Positions 8,051-17,215 of a stretch of 38,886 bases of DNA are shown here, one piece after another; position 1 is the stretch's first letter, and each line of letters begins with the position of its first letter. Both the position numbers and the translations under genes were made by a program. The notes beneath the pieces were generated by a model. It was not told where the DNA came from. It made no database searches and saw only the letters and a list, made by a program, of their open reading frames with translations. The stretch covers positions 1 through 38,886 of the forward strand of contig UQDL01000011.1 in the NCBI GenBank assembly GCA_900539775.1. Direction: 5' to 3'. The DNA is from an uncultured Anaerotruncus sp. (GTDB taxonomy: Bacteria > Bacillota > Clostridia > Oscillospirales > Acutalibacteraceae).

Positions 8051-9064
8051 CTAAAAATTTACATTATCAATTGGCATATTTGCATAAGCATTCAGCGACA
8101 GAGGCGCTTTAACTCCCGCCAGAAATTCATAATATCCCTGCGCTGCAACCATTGCGCCGTTATCGCCGCAATATTTAAGCTGCGGCACCTGAAGCTGCCA
8201 ACCGTTTCGCAAGCACATTTTTTTGCTTTCGCTTCTTAAAAGCGAATTTGCCGAAACACCGCCTGCAAGCACGATTTTTTTATAGCCAAAATCCTTTGCC
8301 GCCTTTTCAAAATTGTTTATGAGGCAATCAACAACGGCCTTTTGAAAAGACGCCGCAAGATCTGCCGTGTTAACAGTTTCCCCTTTTTGAGCCGAATTAT
8401 GAACAGTATTTATAACAGAAGTTTTCAGGCCGCTGAACGAAAAATCGTAAGGCGCATCTGCGATTTTGGGATGCGGAAAAGAAAAGGCGTTTGGATTTCC
8501 CTGCGAGCTGATTTTATCAATACTGATACCGCCGGGATATTCCAGCCCCATTGTGCGCCCCGCTTTATCAAGCGCTTCACCTGCAGCGTCATCACGGGTT
8601 TTACCGATTACTTTATAATCCGTGTAGCTGTTTACGGCCACAATATGCGAATGGCCGCCGCTAACAGCAAGGCACAAAAACGGAGGCTCAAGTTGCGATG
8701 TAAGATAATTTGCCGCAATGTGCGAGCGAAGATGATGAACGGGCACAAGCGGATTTCCCGATGCAGCCGAAAGCCCCTTTGCAAAATTCACGCCGACGAG
8801 CAATGCGCCTATAAGCCCCGGAGCATATGTAACGGCGATTGCATCAATATCCTCTATTGTGCAATCCGCCTGCGAAAGGGCCTCTGCCACAACACCGCTT
8901 ATTGATTCCGCATGGCGGCGTGAAGCAATCTCGGGCACAACACCGCCGTAAAGCTTATGCTCATCAAGCGAGGTTGCCACAACATTGGAAAGCACCGTTC
9001 TGCCGTTTTCAACAACTGCTGCGGCTGTTTCATCACAAGAAGATTCAATTCCGAGTATTTTCAC
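8051..9064 (-). CDS. tsaD: tRNA threonylcarbamoyladenosine synthase subunit TsaD
   Basis: TsaD transfers the threonylcarbamoyl group to A37 of ANN-decoding tRNAs, working with TsaB, TsaC and TsaE. The N-terminus ILGIESSCDETAAAVV, the metal site HHLRSH (H111, H115), LAGGVSANSLL and CGDNGAMVA are diagnostic. Length (337) is normal. The GTG start at 9064 overlaps the rimI stop as GTGA, with GGAGG about a dozen bases upstream, so translation is coupled. It is the last gene of the polA-rimI-tsaD operon. Confidence 0.97.
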   Translation of the reverse strand: MKILGIESSCDETAAAVVENGRTVLSNVVATSLDEHKLYGGVVPEIASRRHAESISGVVAEALSQADCTIEDIDAIAVTYAPGLIGALLVGVNFAKGLSAASGNPLVPVHHLRSHIAANYLTSQLEPPFLCLAVSGGHSHIVAVNSYTDYKVIGKTRDDAAGEALDKAGRTMGLEYPGGISIDKISSQGNPNAFSFPHPKIADAPYDFSFSGLKTSVINTVHNSAQKGETVNTADLAASFQKAVVDCLINNFEKAAKDFGYKKIVLAGGVSANSLLRSESKKMCLRNGWQLQVPQLKYCGDNGAMVAAQGYYEFLAGVKAPLSLNAYANMPIDNVNF

Positions 9065-9519
9065 TTTTGCGTGCCTCCTTCACAGGGTTTATCCCTTTTC
9101 ATTAAAACGGCATTTTCCGTTGGCATTGAATAATAATTTTTACGCACACCCGTGTCATAAAATCCAAGCGATTTATAAAGTGCAATTGCGGGAACATTAC
9201 TTTCGCGAACATCAAGAAAAACATCGCAATCAGCCTCATCAAGCGCCTTTTTCAGCACGGCACGGGCTATGCCGTTTTCCCTGAATTCTGGCAACACCGC
9301 CACACGAACTATATCTGCTTCTCCGGTGAGAACATATATTCCCACATAACCCACTGCGCTGCCGCCGCACACGGCGATATAAAAGCGTGAAAATTCATTT
9401 TCAAGCTCTGCGGAAATTGCGGTTTCGTTCCACGGGCGTGAAAAGCATTTATTTTCTATTTTTGCAACATCCGCCGTGTATTCCTTTGTTAACCTTTTAA
9501 TTTCAAAATCAATTTTCAT
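9061..9519 (-). CDS. rimI: Ribosomal protein S18-alanine N-acetyltransferase
   Basis: This 152-residue GNAT acetyltransferase acetylates the N-terminus of ribosomal protein S18. The acetyl-CoA loop (LPEFRENGIARAVL) and the C-terminal NVPAIALYKSLGF motif typical of RimI are visible. The assignment is strengthened by linkage to tsaD, a classic neighbour. Translation overlaps tsaD by four bases. Confidence 0.9.
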   Translation of the reverse strand: MKIDFEIKRLTKEYTADVAKIENKCFSRPWNETAISAELENEFSRFYIAVCGGSAVGYVGIYVLTGEADIVRVAVLPEFRENGIARAVLKKALDEADCDVFLDVRESNVPAIALYKSLGFYDTGVRKNYYSMPTENAVLMKRDKPCEGGTQK

Positions 9520-9542
9520 TATTTTCTCTTTATTTGTATATC

Positions 9543-12122
9543 TCAGTGAGCCTCATACCATGTTTTGCCGATTTTTCCGTCTGCAAGCAGCTTAACCTTA
9601 AAGCTGCAGGCATTTTCCATTTCTTCGGTAACTATTTTGAGAGCTTTTTCGGCCTCTTCAAGCGGTGCCTCAACTATAAGTTCATCGTGCACCTGCAAAA
9701 TAAGGCGTGATTTCATATTTTCTTTTTCAAGGCGATTATCAACACGAATCATTGCAATCTTAATAATATCGGCCGCCGTGCCTTGAATCGGCATATTCAT
9801 TGCAACTCTTTCGCCGAATGCACGCATCATATGATTTGACGATGCAAGTTCCGGCAAATAACGGCGGCGGTTAAACAAGGTTTGTGCATAGCCGTTTTCC
9901 TTTGCATCTGCCACCATTTTATTCATATATTCTGCCACACCCGAAAAGTGATTTAGATAACCGTTTATATAATCTTTTGCTTCTTTAACGGAAACACCGA
10001 TATCCTTTGCAAGGCTAAACGCACCTATGCCGTAAACAATGCCGAAATTAACAGCTTTTGCACGGGAGCGCAAAAGAGGAGTAACCATTTCCTGCGGCAA
10101 ATTAAACACCTGTGCAGCCGTTGTGCGGTGAATATCCTCGCCGTTATTGAAAGCGGAAATCATATTTTCATCATTTGCAAGAGCGGCAAGCACACGAAGT
10201 TCAATTTGGCTGTAGTCTGCATCAATCAATAATTTTCCGTTTCCCGCAATAAAGAAGCGGCGCATTTCCTTGCCAAGTTCCGTTCTTATGGGAATATTTT
10301 GCAAATTCGGCTCAAGAGAAGAAATTCTGCCCGTGCGTGTTTCCACCTGATTGAATGATGTGTGAATTCTTCCGTCTGCGGCTATAACCTTCAACAAACC
10401 GTCGCAATAAGTTGATTTCAGCTTTGACAGACTTCTGTATTCCAAAATAAGCTTAACGATGGGATATTCGGGAGCAAGCTCCTCCAATATTTCCGCCTTG
10501 GTGGAATAACCGCTTTTCGTTTTCTTTTTGCACGGAATCATCAGTTCTTCAAACAGCACAACACCAAGCTGCTTTGGCGAGTTAATATTAAATTCGTGCC
10601 CTGCAGACTCATAAATTTGCGCCGTAAGCTCTTTGATTCTTGCAAAAAGTTTATCCGAAAACTGCTCTATTCCGCTTTTATCAACTTCAAAACCGGCAAT
10701 TTCCATTTTGCCAAGCACTCTTGCAAGCGGTAATTCAATGTTTTTAAGCAAATCCGTTTGATTTGCATCAAGCAGCTTTTCATCTGTTTTTTCAAACAAA
10801 TCCGCAAGCACAGCGGCATTAACAACATTTTCATCATCCGAGCCGAGTTCGTTTTTATATTCCGGAACGGAAACGCCGTATTCCGCACAAAGATGTGAAA
10901 TATCATAATTACTGTCTGACGGGCGCAACAAATAAGCCGAAAGCATTAAATCGCCGCAAACATTATTACAAGATATTCCAAGCTGCGCCGCAAGGCGATG
11001 AAGATACTTAGTGTTATATGAATATTTTTTAACATCACTTTCAAAAAATGATTTTATAAAATCCGAATATTCTGTATCAAACGAGTGAAAGACCGTTATT
11101 TCATCACCGTTTGCAAAATAAAATTCTGTTATTTCATTATCTGCAACAGCGCAATAAAAATATGCTTTTTCAGCAAATTCAAAGCTTGAATAATCTGAAT
11201 CTTTTTTAACAATATGGCGATTTGCCTTTTCGGGTTGTGCAGAATGAGCATCGTTTATGTTAAGCTCAAACTTATCCATCAGGCTGAAAAGCTCATACTT
11301 TGCAAAAAGTTTTGCCGAGTTTTCACTTTTTTTGCCCGGCAAATAATCCGAAACATTTGTATCAACCGGTGCATTAGTTCTGATAGTGCCGAGATCAAGC
11401 GAAAGATATGCTTTTTCTTTATCACGGCGCAGCTTTTCACGCACGCCGGGTTTTATATCAAGCTCATCAAGATGATCGTAAATATAATCAATATTGTGAT
11501 AATTTTGAATTAAGGAAAGAGCGGTTTTAGCCCCAACTCCCGCAACGCCCGGAATATTATCGCTTGAATCGCCCTGGAGCGCTTTAACCTGAATAAGCTC
11601 TTGCGGAGTTATTCCGTATTCATCAGCTATAACAGACTCATCGTACGGATCCGTTACGGCTTTGCCTGCTTTTGTGTGGGCAAGAAGCACCGTTACACCG
11701 CCGTGAGCAAGCTGAAGCGAATCCCGGTCTCCTGTTGCAATAAAGCAAAGATCGCCGCTTTCACGGCATTTTTGAGCAAGAGTGCCGAGAATATCATCAG
11801 CCTCCCATCCCTCACATTCAAGAGTTTTTATTCCAAGGCTTTTTAAAATTTCTTTTATCATCGGCATTTGTGTGCGCAACTCCGCAGGCATTTCATGACG
11901 GCCCGCTTTATATTCCGCATACATTCTGTGGCGGAATGTCGGCGCATGCAAATCAAAGGCAACCGCAATTGCCTCTGCCTGTGACATTTCTTTTAACTTA
12001 AGCAAAATATTCAAAAAACCATAAACGGCATTTGTATATATTCCGCTTTTGGTTGTGAGCACTTTAATTCCGTAAAATGCTCTGTTCATAATACTGTTGC
12101 CGTCCACAACAAGAAGCCTCAT
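9543..12122 (-). CDS. polA: DNA polymerase I
   Basis: The 859-residue repair and replication polymerase has a 5' nuclease domain (residues 1-~290), a middle 3'-5' exonuclease-like domain, and a family A polymerase domain. Motif A is DADYSQIELR, the O-helix region is RSRAKAVNFGIVYG, and motif C is QVHDE. The middle domain lacks the DxE motif (it reads KAYFYCAVADNE where the first metal ligands should be), so proofreading is probably lost, as in several Firmicutes. GAGGAA is just upstream of the ATG. It is the first gene of an operon with rimI and tsaD. Confidence 0.97.
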   Translation of the reverse strand: MRLLVVDGNSIMNRAFYGIKVLTTKSGIYTNAVYGFLNILLKLKEMSQAEAIAVAFDLHAPTFRHRMYAEYKAGRHEMPAELRTQMPMIKEILKSLGIKTLECEGWEADDILGTLAQKCRESGDLCFIATGDRDSLQLAHGGVTVLLAHTKAGKAVTDPYDESVIADEYGITPQELIQVKALQGDSSDNIPGVAGVGAKTALSLIQNYHNIDYIYDHLDELDIKPGVREKLRRDKEKAYLSLDLGTIRTNAPVDTNVSDYLPGKKSENSAKLFAKYELFSLMDKFELNINDAHSAQPEKANRHIVKKDSDYSSFEFAEKAYFYCAVADNEITEFYFANGDEITVFHSFDTEYSDFIKSFFESDVKKYSYNTKYLHRLAAQLGISCNNVCGDLMLSAYLLRPSDSNYDISHLCAEYGVSVPEYKNELGSDDENVVNAAVLADLFEKTDEKLLDANQTDLLKNIELPLARVLGKMEIAGFEVDKSGIEQFSDKLFARIKELTAQIYESAGHEFNINSPKQLGVVLFEELMIPCKKKTKSGYSTKAEILEELAPEYPIVKLILEYRSLSKLKSTYCDGLLKVIAADGRIHTSFNQVETRTGRISSLEPNLQNIPIRTELGKEMRRFFIAGNGKLLIDADYSQIELRVLAALANDENMISAFNNGEDIHRTTAAQVFNLPQEMVTPLLRSRAKAVNFGIVYGIGAFSLAKDIGVSVKEAKDYINGYLNHFSGVAEYMNKMVADAKENGYAQTLFNRRRYLPELASSNHMMRAFGERVAMNMPIQGTAADIIKIAMIRVDNRLEKENMKSRLILQVHDELIVEAPLEEAEKALKIVTEEMENACSFKVKLLADGKIGKTWYEAH

Positions 12123-12168
12123 TAAAATTCCTCACTTTTCTGATATCAGAATTTACATTTCGCAAATG

Positions 12169-12197
12169 ATTATACAGCAAATCGGCCGATATATCAA
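12169..12197 (-). promoter_or_regulatory. Promoter of the polA-rimI-tsaD operon
   Basis: On the minus strand TTGATA (12192-12197) and TATAAT (12169-12174) are 17 bp apart, with the predicted start about 40 bases before the polA ATG. The rest of the 12123-12572 gap holds only this promoter and the M28 terminator; I see no gene. Confidence 0.75.
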
Positions 12198-12428
12198 CAT
12201 CGGCAGGATAATTTATCACCTGCCGCAGCTTAAAACAACAATAAAAATCAAAGAATATGCCCCGGACACACTCGGCAAATAACAATTGCTTAACAAAACA
12301 AAGCAAACGGCAAAACACTGTGTAACATTGCATTAAAAGCAGCAACCTGCCATACCTTTAATCCGTTTTTTTGATTTTTGAGTACATGATTGTTTAAGCA
12401 AACTTATTTTTTGCAGCGCAATAACAAA

Positions 12429-12458
12429 AATCTGCCAACACTTGCGTGTTGGCAGATT
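12429..12458 (-). terminator. Terminator after the M28 peptidase gene
   Basis: A perfect 13-bp stem (12429-12441 with 12446-12458, loop TTGC) is followed by T runs on the minus strand. It lies about 115 bases downstream of the M28 stop codon. Confidence 0.85.
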
Positions 12459-12572
12459 CTTTTAACGGTGCAACGGGCAAAGTCAGAAATACTTTACCCG
12501 CATTTTTATTTACCGAGTGCGCTCCAAGGCGCATTATTTTAATTTATGTGTTTATATCCTCAAAAGCCGCAA

Positions 12573-13907
12573 TTATTTTTGGGGACCGTTAAAGCCGTTT
12601 TTCTCCTGAAAAGCAGCAATCTTATCAATAACGCCGAGCACAACCTCAAAGCCGTCGCCAACCGTTTCCATATCAAATCTTTCGGGCATATCGCGCCAAG
12701 TATGATAATAATAAGTGAGAACGGGATTTTGTGCGGCAAAGGTTACGGATTTAATGCCGGCTTTCGTAAGCGGAGTACTATCGCAACCGCCTACGGGATT
12801 GTGAATGCAATAATTTGTTTTGCTTTCAACGCCCACTTCTTTAAAGGTATCCTTAAACATCTGCTCAAGATCCTTATCAAAGCGTGTAAACTGCCAATCG
12901 TCTTTAATAACAACCTCAAAATATTCCTTATCGGCAACGGAATCTATATTTATATTCCAAGCATTTTTTGTAAGATCGTCATTCTTATGCTCCTTGGCAA
13001 AAGCAATGGAGCCTCTGAGGCCGGCCTCTTCTGCGCCGCAGTTAAAATCAACTATACGGCAGTTCTTAGGCATTTTATCGGGATTTTCCGCAAAATATTT
13101 TGTTACGGTATAGCTGAGTGCGCAACCTGTTGCATTATCCATCGCACCTCTTGAAGCATTGCGCGGGTGAGGATCTGCCCACATAACAACAAAGCAGCTG
13201 CCGAAAGCAGTGATTGCAGGCATAAACAGCATAGCTGTATTTAAGCGGGCAAAAGCTTCCGAATAGAAGGCGTTATAAGCAAATGAAGCGCCAAAATAGC
13301 AGCCGCCGTAAATGACAGCCATTGCGATTGAAACACCTATCATAAAGAAAACACAAAGTGCACCGAAACCAACCTTGCCGTAAGTGGCAATCATTCCGAT
13401 TGCAGGCTTATCTTTATATTTATATGAATGCTCTGAATGGCGCCAAGTCCAGCTTGTGTCTGTGTGGCCGGAAAGAATAATTGTGTAATCATATTTACCG
13501 TCCGGAGGAAGAAGCTCGCCATATGTATTTTGAGAAATTTCCTGCCTGAAAAACATATCAAACCATGTTTTATAGAGGAAAACGCTGCAAACAAGCCAAA
13601 TAAGAACGGCAACGCCAAAGAACGCCATTCCAAACCAAAGAGTTTCAACCTTGATTGCAAAGTAAGAAAGCACACTTAAAATGATGCCTGCATAACCTGC
13701 ATAAGGAATGCCGCCGATTGATGATCTGGGAGAAACTGCAAATTCCTCTTGCTTTGGCTCTATACCGATTTCACGGAGCTTATCGCCCATATAATCGGCA
13801 TACTTTTTTTCGTTATCAGAGCCGGGAAGCCTGGAACCGATTTTTTTTGCTGCGTGGGTGACAATATCAAATGCCTCCTGTGCATATTTTTTATTTTCTT
13901 CTTTCAC
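12573..13907 (-). CDS. M28-family metallopeptidase with membrane helices inserted in the catalytic domain
   Basis: This 444-residue protein shows the M28 two-zinc aminopeptidase signature: SGHTD (H148), GAMDNATG (D257), GAEEAGLRG (E293/E294), NIDSV (D322) and YYYHTWRD (H402), so all ligands and the catalytic Glu are present. Unusually, hydrophobic segments at about 65-87 and 91-112 precede the catalytic core, and two more at about 181-205 and 225-243 lie between the first and second zinc ligands. It is probably a membrane-embedded peptidase or carboxypeptidase; the side of the membrane and the substrate are unknown. The GTG start at 13907 has AGGAGG eight bases upstream. It is transcribed alone. 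Confidence 0.85.
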   Translation of the reverse strand: MKEENKKYAQEAFDIVTHAAKKIGSRLPGSDNEKKYADYMGDKLREIGIEPKQEEFAVSPRSSIGGIPYAGYAGIILSVLSYFAIKVETLWFGMAFFGVAVLIWLVCSVFLYKTWFDMFFRQEISQNTYGELLPPDGKYDYTIILSGHTDTSWTWRHSEHSYKYKDKPAIGMIATYGKVGFGALCVFFMIGVSIAMAVIYGGCYFGASFAYNAFYSEAFARLNTAMLFMPAITAFGSCFVVMWADPHPRNASRGAMDNATGCALSYTVTKYFAENPDKMPKNCRIVDFNCGAEEAGLRGSIAFAKEHKNDDLTKNAWNINIDSVADKEYFEVVIKDDWQFTRFDKDLEQMFKDTFKEVGVESKTNYCIHNPVGGCDSTPLTKAGIKSVTFAAQNPVLTYYYHTWRDMPERFDMETVGDGFEVVLGVIDKIAAFQEKNGFNGPQK

Positions 13908-13939
13908 TTAATTGACCTCCTATAATGAAATACAAATCA

Positions 13940-13968
13940 ATTTTATCACACAGATTAAAAATTAGCAA
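13940..13968 (-). promoter_or_regulatory. Promoter of the M28 peptidase gene
   Basis: On the minus strand TTGCTA (13963-13968) and TAAAAT (13940-13945) are 17 bp apart. A perfect inverted repeat, TTAACAC-6-GTGTTAA at 13983-14002, lies just upstream of the -35 and could be an operator. Confidence 0.6.
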
Positions 13969-14055
13969 ATTTTGTTAATAAATTAACACAATAAAGTGTT
14001 AAAGCACATATTTAATAATTATAAATAATATAATTTATATATTAACCATGTAAAA

Positions 14056-14084
14056 CGGCGACACGCACAGTGTACGCATCGCCG
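14056..14084 (-). terminator. Possible terminator after coaX
   Basis: A long imperfect hairpin has outer stem CGGCGA (14056-14061) with TCGCCG (14079-14084) and a further inner stem. The following minus-strand sequence has only a short T run, so termination may be weak. Confidence 0.5.
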
Positions 14085-14125
14085 GATAAATCAAAAATAA
14101 TTAAATTATTATAAATTTATATAAC

Positions 14126-14887
14126 TCATTTTTTATTCTTTTCATATATTATTTTTAATCCTTGCAAAAGCAAATCATCATCAACAAAAGCATCAATTCT
14201 GAGTTCTTTTGCAATGGCATTTGCAAGACCGCCCGTTAAAACAACCGTTAACTTTTCGCCGAGTTCCTCCTCAAATCGGGAGGCCATACCCTCTATCATT
14301 GCAGCAGTGCCTATAACAGAACCGCATTTCATGGCATCAACTGTGTTTGCGCCAATCATTTTTGATGGGGCGGAAATATCAATTTGCGGCAACTGAGCCG
14401 TGCCGCTTGCAAGAGAATTTATCGCCGTTTTAACACCGCACATGATAGCACCGCCGAGATGGGCGCCGTTTTTATCAATAACCGATGCCGTTGTGGCTGT
14501 GCCGATATCAAAAAGCACGGCGGGAAGCGGATATTTATTTATAACCGCCACATCGCCTACCACCAAATCGGCGCCAAGCTCTGCGGGATTGTCTATTTTT
14601 ATATTAAGCCCTGTTTTAACGCCGGGGCCCACAACAATCGGCTCTTTGCCGCACACAAGCATAACCGTTTTCTTTAGGGTGCGCACAAGAGCGGGAACAA
14701 CGCTTGAAATTATGCCGCCCTCAATATCTTTAACGCCGTTTATATCAAGAAATGTTTTCAGCTTCATTGAATATTCTATTTCGGTTTCCATAACATTTGT
14801 TGAAAGCCTGCCGCAACAAACAAGCTCATCGCCGTTCCAAACGCCAAGCACTATATTCGTGTTTCCAACATCAATTGCAAGTATCAT
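14126..14887 (-). CDS. coaX: Type III pantothenate kinase
   Basis: CoaX phosphorylates pantothenate, the first step of coenzyme A synthesis. The ASKHA-fold signatures DVGNTNIVLGVW, GADLVVGDVA and DIGTATTASVID identify the type III enzyme, which needs a monovalent cation and is not feedback inhibited by CoA. The 253-residue length is normal. The ATG at 14887 follows AAAGGA at a good distance; a TTG two codons upstream is possible. Its promoter lies between it and the terminator of the phage-derived operon, so the two are transcribed independently. Confidence 0.96.
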   Translation of the reverse strand: MILAIDVGNTNIVLGVWNGDELVCCGRLSTNVMETEIEYSMKLKTFLDINGVKDIEGGIISSVVPALVRTLKKTVMLVCGKEPIVVGPGVKTGLNIKIDNPAELGADLVVGDVAVINKYPLPAVLFDIGTATTASVIDKNGAHLGGAIMCGVKTAINSLASGTAQLPQIDISAPSKMIGANTVDAMKCGSVIGTAAMIEGMASRFEEELGEKLTVVLTGGLANAIAKELRIDAFVDDDLLLQGLKIIYEKNKK

Positions 14888-14937
14888 ATCCAAGCATCCT
14901 TTCAGCCAAAGAATTATCCGCTCAGCCGAGCAACCTA

Positions 14938-14966
14938 ATTATAATATAATGCTCGCCCAAAGTAAA
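14938..14966 (-). promoter_or_regulatory. coaX promoter
   Basis: On the minus strand TTTACT (14961-14966) and TATAAT (14938-14943) are 17 bp apart. It sits between the phage-operon terminator and coaX. Confidence 0.75.
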
Positions 14967-15005
14967 GAATTTAATTTACCGCACGATTTTGCCAAAAAGA
15001 AAAAA

Positions 15006-15025
15006 CCGCAGGAATTATCCTGCGG
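15006..15025 (-). terminator. Terminator of the phage-derived operon
   Basis: A perfect stem CCGCAGGA/TCCTGCGG with a four-base loop is followed on the minus strand by TTTTTTCTTTTT. It lies 25 bases after the fibre stop codon and closes the 17-gene unit. Confidence 0.9.
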
Positions 15026-15050
15026 AATATTATGCGGCTTTTCAACGCTT

Positions 15051-15545
15051 TTATGCTTGCTTGCAGGGCTGCCTGAAAAGAATATAAAAATAGCTAATTC
15101 CCCTTGCGTTTAGAGCTGCAAATTCGTTTGCCACAGCCGCAGAAGTGGATTGCTTAACAACCAAATCCGAGCCTGAAATCTGCAGGCCGATGCTGCTGCC
15201 GGCCTTTGAAGCGGCGGCAAAATAATGAGTGCAGCTTTTTGTGTCAAACTTTGTTATAACCGCAGCGCAAGACATCGGGAACACAAGCGCATAGCAAACA
15301 TCAAACGGGCACCCTGTGGCAATTGTTTTTTCCACTGCACCGTCGCCGAAATAAACACCGGTATATATCGGCATTTCAAGCCTTGCTCTGTCATCCTGAG
15401 AAAGATGAATTTGCATATTTCCCGTGTGTTCGCCGAAAGCTGCATCTATTTTTTCATTATCGCTGTTATAATCTGCCATCATAGGCCTGTCTGTGCCTAT
15501 CCAACTGTTCAGCTGCAAATTGGCAGTTTTATTTGATGAACTCAT
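15051..15545 (-). CDS. Short tail-fibre-like protein
   Basis: This 164-residue last gene of the operon begins with SSSNKTANLQLNSWIGTDRP and continues into YNSDNEKIDAAF, a pattern typical of the N-terminal baseplate-attachment segment of phage tail fibres in Firmicutes. The C-terminal ~90 residues would be the receptor-binding part and show no recognised domain. It is very short for a fibre. The ATG at 15545 is chosen because AGAAAGG lies ten bases upstream; a longer start at 15569 lacks this. It is separated from gene I by 55 bases containing the palindrome CGGCTGCAGCCG. Confidence 0.7.
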   Translation of the reverse strand: MSSSNKTANLQLNSWIGTDRPMMADYNSDNEKIDAAFGEHTGNMQIHLSQDDRARLEMPIYTGVYFGDGAVEKTIATGCPFDVCYALVFPMSCAAVITKFDTKSCTHYFAAASKAGSSIGLQISGSDLVVKQSTSAAVANEFAALNARGISYFYILFRQPCKQA

Positions 15546-15600
15546 ATTAACCAAACCTTTCTGCTGCAAAATTTAAACACGGCTGCAGCCGCCGAGGTTG

Positions 15601-16152
15601 TTATTCGGAAATTCCGTCCCACACAAAGAATCGAAACTCAAATCCGTCTCTTATATACCATGGCATTGCCATATCATCAAGTACGCTGCATTTAATGGGA
15701 TAAGTTTTAAAAGGATTAACCGAAACAAGCGGGTAATGGCGTTTCAGAAAAGCCGCCATGTCTGCAAGGTTTTGCTGAGTTATAACAGATAAGCCAAACA
15801 TAACCACCTGCAAATCCGCAAGCTCCCAAATACCGCCAACGTTGTTAAACGCCTTCATAAATTCTTCTCTTGTTTCATGCTCCGGATAAGCAGACAATTG
15901 CCGAATTACGGCTTTTCGAGTGTTTTCCTCCGTTTCACCTGGAGAAATTGAAAGAAGCGAGCAATATTCGGAAAGTCCGGATGCATCGCAGGTTTGCACA
16001 AACAAATTTGCAAACCCCTTATCAAGCAAATCGCAAACAAGCCGCATTCCGGCGGCATAGCCTTTCAGCTCTGCCGCTTCCGTGCTTTTTTCAGGCACGG
16101 GCATATCGGCATTTTCGCAAAGTTTTTTTAACCTTTCAAAAATATCATTCAT
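15601..16152 (-). CDS. Phage tail protein I / YmfQ-like (DUF2313) baseplate protein
   Basis: This 183-residue protein lies directly after gene J. In P2, Mu and PBSX-type phages that position belongs to gpI/YmfQ/XkdU, which links the baseplate wedge to the fibre. The helical N-terminus, the LLSISPGETEENTRKAVI region and the EEFMKAFNNVGG stretch fit that family. The ATG at 16152 has GGAGG nine bases upstream and overlaps the J stop by eight bases. Assigned by synteny plus weak motif similarity. Confidence 0.75.
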   Translation of the reverse strand: MNDIFERLKKLCENADMPVPEKSTEAAELKGYAAGMRLVCDLLDKGFANLFVQTCDASGLSEYCSLLSISPGETEENTRKAVIRQLSAYPEHETREEFMKAFNNVGGIWELADLQVVMFGLSVITQQNLADMAAFLKRHYPLVSVNPFKTYPIKCSVLDDMAMPWYIRDGFEFRFFVWDGISE

Positions 16153-17215
16153 ACACATCAGCCTCCGCATTTTCAAGAGAAAGATAGCTTAACGAATCAC
16201 AAACAACTACCCCTGCGACAGACGGAGTAAGAGAAACCTCTGCATATTCAATGCCTTCTATTGCAGATAAACCGAGCACAAGCGCCGTTGAAGAAAGACT
16301 TTGCCCTATTTTAGATGCAGAGCAAAGCTGCTTGATTTTTTCCTCTGCCGCAGTTTTTATAGCTGCCTTATCGGCGCCGGCGGACACCTTGATTGCCGCA
16401 AATGCCGAAAATTTTTGCGCCGTTGCGGCACAATAGTCGTATTTGACGCCGGCATATTTATATTCCCAAAGCAGATTGCCAAGAGTGGTTGAAATGCTTG
16501 GCGGCAGCTTATCGCCGACAACTTTAAGGCACACTTGCATAAATGAATTGTTATAATCATAAGAAAATGCGGCATCAAGCACACCGTCTGCACGCATTGC
16601 AAGCTGCTTATATGCATCCTCGGTAACAAAATTAAACCTGCATGAATATGATTGCAAAATTCTGCTTCTGAGAGACTCATCACTTTCTTCATCTCCGCCG
16701 CCGTTAACAGCAGAAGAATTTGTAACTGCCAAAACATAATCCGGCGGATTAACCATAACGCTAATTCTGTTTTTATCGCAATTAAATTCCGCACCGTTTG
16801 CAAGTGCTTCGCATTCAACATCAATGCTGCTTTTATCTGCGGGGCACACAGCGCTTTTAAGCGTTTTAAACTGCACAAGAGGATTATCCTTATTCGAGCA
16901 AACCGTGCCTGCCGGAATATCAACCTCCCTATTTAAATCTGGAGAAACGAAGAAAGTTAAAACGCCGTGCGCTTTTGTACCTTCTTTTCTTTTCAGCCCG
17001 CGCATTTCCGCATGCATATCAAGATACTTTCCGCTTGCGGTTTTAATAAATGCTTGGCGCAACACAAAATCCGCATTTGCCGCAACTGAATAGATTTCAC
17101 TTGCAACGGCTTTGAATTTCATATCCGTTTCAGAATAATTCTTAATATTTTCTCCGCATTCATCGTAAAAAGCTTTTCTCATTTCGTTTAAAATTTGATT
17201 ATATGTTAAACTCAA
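16145..17215 (-). CDS. Baseplate J-like protein
   Basis: This 356-residue wedge protein of contractile baseplates carries the family features ETDMKFKAVASEIYSVAANAD, the DIPAGTVCSNKD region and GGGDEESDESLRSRIL. The last is the hallmark of Baseplate_J (P2 gpJ, XkdT). The TTG start overlaps the previous stop as TTGA, with GGTGAG upstream. Length is normal for a compact J. Intact J genes normally accompany a contractile sheath, which this cluster lacks. Confidence 0.93.
   Translation of the reverse strand: MSLTYNQILNEMRKAFYDECGENIKNYSETDMKFKAVASEIYSVAANADFVLRQAFIKTASGKYLDMHAEMRGLKRKEGTKAHGVLTFFVSPDLNREVDIPAGTVCSNKDNPLVQFKTLKSAVCPADKSSIDVECEALANGAEFNCDKNRISVMVNPPDYVLAVTNSSAVNGGGDEESDESLRSRILQSYSCRFNFVTEDAYKQLAMRADGVLDAAFSYDYNNSFMQVCLKVVGDKLPPSISTTLGNLLWEYKYAGVKYDYCAATAQKFSAFAAIKVSAGADKAAIKTAAEEKIKQLCSASKIGQSLSSTALVLGLSAIEGIEYAEVSLTPSVAGVVVCDSLSYLSLENAEADVYE

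Noticed and set aside
14400..15113. 237-codon plus-strand open frame opposite coaX
   Set aside because: It runs through the coaX coding region, its promoter and the phage-operon terminator; it is a shadow frame.
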